Positions 42,900-50,003 of a stretch of 64,000 nucleotides of DNA are shown here, piece by piece. The stretch lies in the NCBI GenBank assembly GCA_023412495.1, contig JAEYNP010000080.1:62001-126000 (forward strand), written 5' to 3'. The notes beneath the pieces were generated by a model that did not search any database, was not told where the DNA came from, and was given only the letters and a program-made list of their open reading frames with translations. Position 1 is the stretch's first letter; every line of letters begins with the position of its first letter. The translations under genes were made by a program, and so were the position numbers. The DNA is from Pseudomonadota bacterium (GTDB lineage: Bacteria > Desulfobacterota > Desulfobulbia > Desulfobulbales > Desulfocapsaceae).

Positions 42900-44915
42900 C
42901 TATTCCTCCCTTTCTGTATCCTCCCCACCCCCTTTCGACTGCTGCTCGAAAGGCAAAGGAAGAACCTGCCTTTCTATTGATCGATTTTCACCCGAGGATG
43001 CTACTATTTTTCTGACAGCACGATTGGATAGCCTTTTACCCTTGGCGGCAACATTCTTGATCAGATAGTCATCGAAAGCCACCTCCATGCTGTTGGTTTT
43101 GGCCCTGGATGAAGGAGCCAAACCGACCTTTACATACTTGTTCTCCCCGAAATCCAGATGCAGGATTCGCGATCTCTTGTGTTCCGGAAACAGCCGATAT
43201 TCCTTTTCCAGGATAAAACTGGGAGTCGAAAATCGTTTCAGGTAGGCGTAGTTTTCCGCGCCGTCCCTGTAGATGACGTTGAAGATGATGACCTTCTGGA
43301 CGATGCCGAACCAGAGAAGATCCGGCCCTACATAGAGTTTCTCCGCCACCGGAATGACCTTATAAAGACCGTCGGCAAAGATCAGCAGCAACTTGTCGTA
43401 TTCGGAACAGGTGACGTTCAAATCCTCCGGGTCTTCCTCCTTGATCTGATGACCGAGAAAACCGGACTTCCGATTGTAGGCCACGACGAGATTGGAGAGA
43501 GCGACGTCGCGCACGCTTATTTCCGAAAAACTGGTAATTTCTGTCTGACGCGGATAGAGGTGACCGTATTTCTTCAGCAGATCATCGAGAAAGGAAATGG
43601 TGAAAGCCACCATATCCTTCAGGGATTTCTCGATCTCCTTCATCCTCTTCCGAATCTCTTTGATTTCCTGCTGGTGCTTGTTGATATCGTGACGGGAGAT
43701 GCGTTTGATCTTGATCTCGAGAAGCCGCTCGATATCCTCTTTGGTGACCGGCCTTATAAGCTGCTCGCGATACGCCGCCAGGGACTGTTCGACGGTTTTA
43801 AGAACCGCCGGGTAGCTGGTCTCCTCTTCGATGTTCTTGTAAAGTCGCTCTTCGATGAAGATCTGCTCGAGAATCTTGGCGTGCAACTTCTCTTCCAAAC
43901 GCCCCAGCTCGATTTCAAGCTCTTTCTGAAGATCTCTTTTTAGCTTGGCGGTATTCTGGAGCAAAACCTCGCTGACCGTCGAGGTTTCAGGTGTCAGGCC
44001 GTTGATCAGAGTGAGGTTCGGGACGATGGAAACCTCGCAGTCGGTAAAGGCGTAGAGGGCCTCGATGGTGTCCCTGGCGTAGATGCCTCTGGCCAGCTTG
44101 ATCTCAATCTCGATGTTTTCGGCGGTGTAATCGTTGATGGAGACGATCTTGATCTTTCCCGCCTTCGCCGCCTTTTCAATGGAATCGGTCAGGGACTGGG
44201 TGGTCGTCGAATAGGGAATCTCACGGATTATTATCGTCTTTTCGTTGGCTTCCTCTATCCTTGCCCGGCATCTGATCTTGCCGTTGCCATCCTCGTAGTT
44301 GCTGACATCGACCGTACCTTTCTGCTGGAAATCCGGATACAGCGCAAACTCCTCACCCCGCAGAATGGCCTTCTGTGCTTCGAGCAATTCGCAGAAGTTA
44401 TGGGGCAGGATCTTGGTGGCCATGCCGACCGCGATGCCTTCGGCGCCAAGCAGCAGCAGCAAGGGGATCTTCGCCGGCAGGGTGACCGGTTCGAGCATCC
44501 TGCCGTCGTAGGACTCGATATACTCTGTAAGATCCTTGTTGAACAAGACCTCCTTGCCAAGCGGGGAAAGCCGGCATTCGATATAGCGCGCCGCAGAGGC
44601 GCGGTCTCCGGTGAAGATATTGCCGAAGTTGCCCTGCTGCTCGATGAGGTACTGCTTGTTGCTCAGGTTGACGAGAGCCGCGAAGATGGACTGGTCGCCG
44701 TGGGGATGCAGTTTCATGGTCTCCCCCACCACATTGGCCACCTTATGGAACCGGCCGTCGTCCATATTGTGCAGGGTCTGGAGCAGGCGTCGCTGAACCG
44801 GTTTCAAACCGTCCTCGAGGGCCGGGATTGCTCTTTCTCGGATGACATACGAGGTGTATTCGATGAAATTCTTGTCAAATAATCGATGCAGCTTGCCTGG
44901 ATGGGATGGTTCCAT
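42900..44915 (-). CDS. parC: DNA topoisomerase IV subunit A (type IIA, Bacteroidetes-like)
   Basis: The breakage-reunion subunit of a type IIA topoisomerase decatenates or relaxes DNA with ParE. In 671 residues it shows YVIRERAIPALEDGLKPVQR, MDDGRFHKVANVVGETMKLH, HPHGDQSIFAALV, and the catalytic tyrosine Y111 in RASAARYIECRL, then a coiled-coil tower (about 330-440) and a C-terminal domain without clear GyrA pinwheel boxes. The wording around the active site (MDDGRFHKVANV) is closer to Bacteroidetes topo IV than to E. coli ParC, by memory only. It lies 108 bp downstream of parE on the same strand. Confidence 0.88.
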   Translation of the reverse strand: MEPSHPGKLHRLFDKNFIEYTSYVIRERAIPALEDGLKPVQRRLLQTLHNMDDGRFHKVANVVGETMKLHPHGDQSIFAALVNLSNKQYLIEQQGNFGNIFTGDRASAARYIECRLSPLGKEVLFNKDLTEYIESYDGRMLEPVTLPAKIPLLLLLGAEGIAVGMATKILPHNFCELLEAQKAILRGEEFALYPDFQQKGTVDVSNYEDGNGKIRCRARIEEANEKTIIIREIPYSTTTQSLTDSIEKAAKAGKIKIVSINDYTAENIEIEIKLARGIYARDTIEALYAFTDCEVSIVPNLTLINGLTPETSTVSEVLLQNTAKLKRDLQKELEIELGRLEEKLHAKILEQIFIEERLYKNIEEETSYPAVLKTVEQSLAAYREQLIRPVTKEDIERLLEIKIKRISRHDINKHQQEIKEIRKRMKEIEKSLKDMVAFTISFLDDLLKKYGHLYPRQTEITSFSEISVRDVALSNLVVAYNRKSGFLGHQIKEEDPEDLNVTCSEYDKLLLIFADGLYKVIPVAEKLYVGPDLLWFGIVQKVIIFNVIYRDGAENYAYLKRFSTPSFILEKEYRLFPEHKRSRILHLDFGENKYVKVGLAPSSRAKTNSMEVAFDDYLIKNVAAKGKRLSNRAVRKIVASSGENRSIERQVLPLPFEQQSKGGGEDTEREE

Positions 44916-44988
44916 TTTCTCTGTCGGTAGTGTGGACTAGGCCTGTTGTATGCTCTTGATTTCCAGTTGGGCGATTTCCGCGGCCCTG

Positions 44989-45024
44989 GGAGTCTGTCGG
45001 ATTATAGCAATTCCGACAGACTCC
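44989..45024 (-). terminator. Perfect 13-bp hairpin at the 3' end of parE
   Basis: GGAGTCTGTCGGA (44989-45001) is the exact reverse complement of TCCGACAGACTCC (45012-45024), with a 10-nt loop. On the minus strand it begins at the last base of the parE stop codon. No U-run follows, so it may protect the parE 3' end or set the parE:parC ratio rather than terminate. Confidence 0.55.
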
Positions 45025-46856
45025 TAGTTCACCACGACCAGGTGCTCCATGATATATTTGCGCCGAATCGGCGTGTTTTTCCCCATGTAGAAGGACAGCA
45101 CCTTGGCGACCTCGCTGAGGGAATCGAGGGTGACCTCTTTCAGGCGGATATCCGGGCCGATGAACTGCTTGAACTCTTTGGGCGAGATCTCGCCAAGCCC
45201 CTTGAACCTCGTGGTTTCGACCATCGTCTTGTTGCCCCTGCCCTGCAGTTTTTTTATGGCTTCCTGTTTTTCCGATTCCGTATAGCAGTAGATGGTTTCC
45301 TGCTTGTTGCGGACGCGGAAGATCGGGGTTTCCAGGACGTATACATAGCCCAGCTTGACCAAGGGTTCGAAGTAATGGAGAAAGAAGGTCAGCAGCAGGT
45401 TGCGGATATGCAGGCCATCGACATCGGCATCGGTTGCCAGTATGACCTTGTCGTAGCGGATATCGGAAATGGATTCCTCGATATTCAGAGCCCTCATCAG
45501 GGCGTAGAGTTCCTCGTTCTTGTACAGCATCGCCATCTTCTGGCCGTAGACGTTCATCGGCTTTCCCTTCAGGGAAAAAACCGCCTGGGTCAGAGGGTCC
45601 CTCGATGAAACGATCGAACCGGCCGCCGACTGGCCCTCGGTGATGAAGATCATACTCTCCTTGTCGGGATCCGTCGGCTTGTCCTTGGACGGATGGTACT
45701 TGCAGTCCTTGAGCTGATCGATCTTCAGGGCGACCTTTTTGGCGTTGGCCCTGGCCTCCGAGCGGACGCTCTGCAACTCCTTCCTGACGTTTTCGTTGCG
45801 AAGGATCTTGTCTATGAGCCGCTGGGCTGACTCCGTGTCCTTGTACAGCGCACTCGATACCGCCTCCCGCACCTTGCCGGCGATCCAGGACCTGATTTCG
45901 GTGTTGCCCAGCTTGTTCTTGGTCTGCGACTCGAAGACCGGGTCCTTGATCTTGATGGCCAGAGTACCGACAATGCCGTCGCGCACATCGGTGTTGATGA
46001 ATTTTTTGCCGGAAAACTCGTTGATGCCTTTCAGGATGCCTTCGCGAAAGGCCGAGAGGTGCGTGCCGCCCTCGCTGGTATAGGTGCCGTTGACGAAGGT
46101 GAAGTAGCAGTCGCTGAAGGTGTCGGTATGGGAAAAAGCGAATTCGAGCGTGGCGTCGCGATAGTAGATGGGCGGGTACAACTCGGCGCCGTCTAGTTCC
46201 TTGTTGAGCAGATCGAGCAGGCCGTTGGCGGAATGGAAGATCTTTTTGTCGAAATATATCTTCAGCCCGGCGTTCAGATAGGCATAGCGCCAGAGGCGCT
46301 TCTCGACAAACGACGGATCGAAGGCGAAGTCGGGAAACATCTCCTTCGACGGCAGAAATTCGATGAGGGTACCGTTCTTCTCCTCGGTTTCCCCTTCCTG
46401 CCGGTCCACCAGTTTGCCGTCGTTGAACCTGGCCGAAACAAATCTGCCGTCACGATAGGACGTTACAATGAAAAGTTCGGACAAGGCATTGACCGCCTTG
46501 GTGCCGACGCCGTTCAGACCGACGGAAAACTGGAACACCTCGGTGTTGTATTTCGCCCCGGTATTGATGGTGGATACGCAGTCGACGACCTTGCCCAGGG
46601 GGATGCCCCGGCCGTAATCCCTCACCGTCACCTGACCTGTGGGGCTGATGGAGATGTTGACCCGTTTGCCGGCCCCCATGATGAACTCGTCGATGGCATT
46701 ATCGACAACCTCCTTGAGGAGAATGTAGATACCGTCATCGTGGTTCGAGCCGTCCCCCAGCCGACCGATATACATCCCCGGACGCTTTCGGATGTGATCG
46801 AGGGAGCTCAGGGTTTTTATCTTACTTTCATCATAAGTCGTTGTAGATGCGTTCAT
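45024..46856 (-). CDS. parE: DNA topoisomerase IV subunit B (type IIA, Bacteroidetes-like)
   Basis: The ATPase subunit, 610 residues. It shows the GHKL motifs LKEVVDNAIDEF, RDYGRGIPLGKV and GLNGVGTKAVNALS, and SEGGTHLSAFREG of the transducer. The TOPRIM motifs are FITEGQSAAGS, ATDADVDGLHIRNLLLTFF and the C-terminal TRFKGLGEISPKEF. The TOPRIM wording (SLKGKPMNVYG, ALMRALNIEESISDIRY, LETPIFRVRNKQETIYCY) resembles Bacteroidetes topoisomerases, recalled and not searched. ParC and ParE are on the same strand, parE first. Confidence 0.9.
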   Translation of the reverse strand: MNASTTTYDESKIKTLSSLDHIRKRPGMYIGRLGDGSNHDDGIYILLKEVVDNAIDEFIMGAGKRVNISISPTGQVTVRDYGRGIPLGKVVDCVSTINTGAKYNTEVFQFSVGLNGVGTKAVNALSELFIVTSYRDGRFVSARFNDGKLVDRQEGETEEKNGTLIEFLPSKEMFPDFAFDPSFVEKRLWRYAYLNAGLKIYFDKKIFHSANGLLDLLNKELDGAELYPPIYYRDATLEFAFSHTDTFSDCYFTFVNGTYTSEGGTHLSAFREGILKGINEFSGKKFINTDVRDGIVGTLAIKIKDPVFESQTKNKLGNTEIRSWIAGKVREAVSSALYKDTESAQRLIDKILRNENVRKELQSVRSEARANAKKVALKIDQLKDCKYHPSKDKPTDPDKESMIFITEGQSAAGSIVSSRDPLTQAVFSLKGKPMNVYGQKMAMLYKNEELYALMRALNIEESISDIRYDKVILATDADVDGLHIRNLLLTFFLHYFEPLVKLGYVYVLETPIFRVRNKQETIYCYTESEKQEAIKKLQGRGNKTMVETTRFKGLGEISPKEFKQFIGPDIRLKEVTLDSLSEVAKVLSFYMGKNTPIRRKYIMEHLVVVN

Positions 46857-47023
46857 ATCTCAGGACACCCGGAAAGTGGAGTTCGTTGCTGACAGGGCAT
46901 ATTATTGCATTTCAGGGGAAGACGCAACAAGGGAGACTTCGCTTTATTCTGTCCTCTGAATCAGTTGTCCCACTGAGGAGGGTAGTATCGGGGAGGAAAA
47001 AGGAATCAAGTCATGGTGAGGCA

Positions 47024-47230
47024 TTACATCATCCGGATCCGCTCGCAATCGGGACAGATCCAGGTGGGGCCGTTGCTGATGCCCCACTTGTTCTCTTCGA
47101 AACAGTCCTTGCAGATCATGAAGCCGCAGGGACAGCTCCAGCAGAACTGCTGCGGTTTTTTGCAGCAGTGGCACACGTATTCGCCGCTTTTGCGCCTGCG
47201 GTATCCTTTCGAGGGGGCTTTGTCGCTCAT
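47024..47230 (-). CDS. Small cysteine-rich zinc-ribbon protein
   Basis: A 68-residue basic protein with ten cysteines in four to five pairs: CHCCKK, CWSCPCGF, CKDC and CPDC. This spacing suggests two zinc sites in tandem ribbons. The family is not recognised with confidence; similar small zinc proteins recur in Desulfobacterota. Its ATG overlaps the cutA stop (ATGA), so it is coupled to cutA, a metal-linked protein. A role in metal handling is only inference. Another in-frame ATG lies 15 bp upstream, inside cutA. Confidence 0.72.
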   Translation of the reverse strand: MSDKAPSKGYRRRKSGEYVCHCCKKPQQFCWSCPCGFMICKDCFEENKWGISNGPTWICPDCERIRMM

Positions 47231-47544
47231 TGCACTTCTCCGCACACCCAGTCGTAGTAGGCCTCGCTCACAAGGGAAATTTCCTGTCCGACGATTTCCG
47301 GCAGTTCATAGGGATGCTCCTGCCTGAGGACCTCCTCGAGAGTCAGCCAGTGCTGACTGGTGGTTTTGACGCTCAAGGTGTATTCCGGGGCGGTGTTGAC
47401 CTTGCCCTGCCAAGGGTAGACGCTGGTGATCGGGCCCGAGATGTGGGCGCAGGCGATCAGCCGGCGATCAAGCAGCAGCCCCGCAATACGTTCGGCATCT
47501 TCTTTGTTGCTGACAGTGGTTGATATCAATATGAGTTTGCCCAT
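47227..47544 (-). CDS. cutA: Divalent-cation tolerance protein CutA
   Basis: A 105-residue trimeric ferredoxin-fold protein. Its motifs are STTVSNKEDAERIAGLLLDRRLIACAHI, SVYPWQGKV, and the HPYELPEIV segment near the end. CutA was named for copper tolerance in E. coli, but its exact role remains unsettled; its fold resembles PII signalling proteins. It is followed with 4-bp overlap by the small zinc-ribbon gene. It is divergent from coaX, 163 bp away. Confidence 0.93.
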   Translation of the reverse strand: MGKLILISTTVSNKEDAERIAGLLLDRRLIACAHISGPITSVYPWQGKVNTAPEYTLSVKTTSQHWLTLEEVLRQEHPYELPEIVGQEISLVSEAYYDWVCGEVQ

Positions 47545-47707
47545 AGTTTTCCAGAATGTGAAGTTAGTTGTCGGCAGCGGCAGCAGGAGCTAGCCTTTTG
47601 TTTTTATCCTGTTTTCGATGCATATCTTCATTGCATCTATTATAATCTCTTGTCCGGCAATTCAAGGCGAAACATCGAAAACCATTTTGAAGTCCAACAG
47701 GTGCAAT

Positions 47708-48508
47708 ATGTTTCTAGTGGTTGATATCGGGAACTCCCATACAGTGACGGGTATGTACGAAAACGATGTGCTCCTCGGTCAATGGCGGCTGAAGTCGGAC
47801 CCGAAGAGTACCGTCGATGAACTGGCCATACGCTACCATACGCTGTTCGGCATGGTCGGCATCGAGAAGGAAAAAATCCAGGGTATAATCATCGCCAGCG
47901 TCGTACCGACTCTGGAAACGGCCTGGGTAGCCTGCTGCCGGAAGCATTTTTCCGCCTCCCTGGAAAGCGATATCATTGTCGTTGCCGTGGATCGCCTAAA
48001 CGGACTCATCCAGGTCAAGCTTGACAATCCCCAGGAAGTGGGGGCCGACCGCCTGGTCAATGCCATCGCTGCCTGGGATACGGCACACTGCAAGCAGGTG
48101 GTCATCGACTTCGGCACGGCCATTACCTTTGACTGCGTCACCGAAAAGTGCGAATATCTCGGCGGCACCATCCTCCCCGGTATCGCCATCTCCCTTGAGG
48201 CTCTGGCCAACAGGACCGCCAAGCTGCCCCATATCGACGTTTCCGAGGCTCCGGCGAATATCATCGGTAAATCGACGGTTCAGGCGATGAAGAGCGGTAT
48301 TTTGTACGGATACGGCGCGATGATCGATGGTCTGGTGAACGGGATAAGAAAGGAGATGGTGGAATTTTCGGAGGAACCTTTCCGGGTGGTGGCCACAGGC
48401 GGCATGTCTGGGCTGATTGCCCCTTTTGCCACGACCATCAATGTAATCGATCCACTCCTGACCCTGAACGGCCTGGCTATCATTTACAGGAAATTGATTA
48501 AACGATGA
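47708..48508 (+). CDS. coaX: Type III pantothenate kinase
   Basis: CoaX phosphorylates pantothenate to start coenzyme A synthesis; it is the feedback-insensitive alternative to CoaA. The 266 residues show the ASKHA motifs VVDIGNSHTVTGMY, GADRLVNAIAAW and VIDFGTAITFDCV, with GGTILPGIAIS and VVATGGMSGLIAPF. ATG 47708 is the family start. A perfect -10 TATAAT lies at 47641-47646, although its -35 is poor. ldcA overlaps by 4 bp (ATGA). coaBC of the same pathway is at 2.0 kb. Confidence 0.95.
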   Translation: MFLVVDIGNSHTVTGMYENDVLLGQWRLKSDPKSTVDELAIRYHTLFGMVGIEKEKIQGIIIASVVPTLETAWVACCRKHFSASLESDIIVVAVDRLNGLIQVKLDNPQEVGADRLVNAIAAWDTAHCKQVVIDFGTAITFDCVTEKCEYLGGTILPGIAISLEALANRTAKLPHIDVSEAPANIIGKSTVQAMKSGILYGYGAMIDGLVNGIRKEMVEFSEEPFRVVATGGMSGLIAPFATTINVIDPLLTLNGLAIIYRKLIKR

Positions 48509-49455
48509 AAATTTCTCTCTTCCCGCCTGTTCTTCATAAAGGAGACACCATTGGCGTGATTGCCCCGGCCGGCCATGTGGCAAACCTGGACCGATTTAAT
48601 CGGGGTGTCCAGATATTGCATGAAATGGGCTTCGAGGTGAAGTTCCCCAGGAATTTCTGGCCCGGCCACGGTTATCTCGCCGACACCGATGACAACCGCG
48701 GCCGGGAATTCAATGTCATGTACAGCGATCCGGAGGTAAAGGCGCTCATCGCCCTGAGGGGGGGATACGGCTGCATCCGGATGATCGGCAGAATCGATCT
48801 GGAAATGATCCGCCGCAATCCGAAACCGGTCATCGGTTTTTCCGACATCACAATACTGCTGAACTACCTCTTCGCCAGAACTGGCCTCGTCAGTTTCCAC
48901 GGACCAGTTGCCACCTCGCTGGGCGACTCCAGCCGTGATACACTCGAGCGGCTGTACCTTTCCCTCACCGGCGGGTGGTCGCACCCTATCCCGGCGAAGG
49001 ACGTAGAGATCCTGAAAAAGGGCCCCAAGGCTACGGCACCCGTCGTCGGCGGCAACTTAGCCAGCCTGGTGGCTCTCCTCGGCACTCCCTATGATTTCAG
49101 CTGGGACGAAAAAATCGTCCTGCTGGAAGACGTGAACGAACCCGCCTACAAGATCGATCGCATGCTCACGCAGTTGCAACTGGCCGGGAAATTCGACCGC
49201 ATAGCCGGCCTCATCCTCGGCGATTTCTCCATCTCTCAACATTCTCACACGGAAAGATTGGGTTATCTGGAGATGATCTGGAACCGGGCGCTTGAAATTC
49301 TCGGTGGTAGGAGTCTGCCTGTCTGGGGAAATTTCCCGTCCGGCCATTGCCCCGGTAACCTGACCATACCTCTTGGGGCAGTCGCCGAGATGGAAGGTGA
49401 CAGGCCGATGCTCTCCTTCATCACGCCCCGCAACATCGGGGGCTATGATATTTGA
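48505..49455 (+). CDS. ldcA: LD-carboxypeptidase (peptidase S66 family)
   Basis: LdcA-type enzymes trim the terminal D-alanine from tetrapeptides during murein recycling in the cytoplasm. The 316-residue protein shows GDTIGVIAPAGHV, ALRGGYGCIRMIGRID, and the nucleophile Ser in IGFSDITILLNYL, then VVGGNLASLVALLGTPYDF, ILLLEDVNEPAYKIDRML-like glutamate, and the histidine in FPSGHCPGNLTIPLG. The Ser-Glu-His set of family S66 is present. Its ATG overlaps the coaX stop. An SH3 protein of the envelope follows on the same strand. Confidence 0.92.
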   Translation: MKISLFPPVLHKGDTIGVIAPAGHVANLDRFNRGVQILHEMGFEVKFPRNFWPGHGYLADTDDNRGREFNVMYSDPEVKALIALRGGYGCIRMIGRIDLEMIRRNPKPVIGFSDITILLNYLFARTGLVSFHGPVATSLGDSSRDTLERLYLSLTGGWSHPIPAKDVEILKKGPKATAPVVGGNLASLVALLGTPYDFSWDEKIVLLEDVNEPAYKIDRMLTQLQLAGKFDRIAGLILGDFSISQHSHTERLGYLEMIWNRALEILGGRSLPVWGNFPSGHCPGNLTIPLGAVAEMEGDRPMLSFITPRNIGGYDI

Positions 49456-49553
49456 CTTGCACGGCGATACATGCTATAGAAAGGGAGCATGCTAGGATAA
49501 TGCTGTGTAACTGGTTCATTCATCTCGGAAATCTCAAATTCAACGTTGAACGC

Positions 49554-50003
49554 ATGAAACATCCAATCTCAAAAATCCTGACAACCGGAATCTTCAGTCT
49601 CTTTCTTGCTACTTCCGTCCACGCCGCCGAATATCTCACCGTAAACACAGACAATGCCAATGTGAGGACCGGCGCCGGCACCAACTACCCTTCTTCGATG
49701 GAACTTTTCCAGGGTTACCCGCTCAAGGTATTGAATAAGACCGGAGACTGGTATCAGGTCGTCGATTTCGAGAACGACTCCGGCTGGATTCACCAAAGCG
49801 TCGTGAAAAAGGGTGATACGGCAATAGTAAATTCAGAAAAGAGTGTGAATATGCGCAGTGAACCCTCCACCGACAGTGCCGTAATTGCCGATGTCGAACG
49901 CGGGGTGGTCGTGACGGTATTAGGGACAAAAGGCAAATGGTCACAGGTCCGTCACGCGAGCGGCACGACCGGCTGGATCTTTGCTCCCCTGCTCTGGCCC
50001 TGA
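49554..50003 (+). CDS. Secreted protein with two bacterial SH3 domains
   Basis: The 149-residue protein has a signal peptide (residues 1-25, cleavage after SVHA) and two SH3b domains: TVNTDNANVRTGAGTNYPSS...GDWYQVVDFENDSGWIHQSVV and KSVNMRSEPSTDSAVIADVERG...WSQVRHASGTTGWIFAPLLW. SH3b domains usually bind cell-wall peptides or form scaffolds. Length fits short SH3 proteins such as those in the YgiM group, without the C-terminal helix. It follows ldcA by 98 bp, consistent with a cell-wall role. Its last 52 bp overlap the 3' end of the convergent helicase gene. Confidence 0.82.
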   Translation: MKHPISKILTTGIFSLFLATSVHAAEYLTVNTDNANVRTGAGTNYPSSMELFQGYPLKVLNKTGDWYQVVDFENDSGWIHQSVVKKGDTAIVNSEKSVNMRSEPSTDSAVIADVERGVVVTVLGTKGKWSQVRHASGTTGWIFAPLLWP

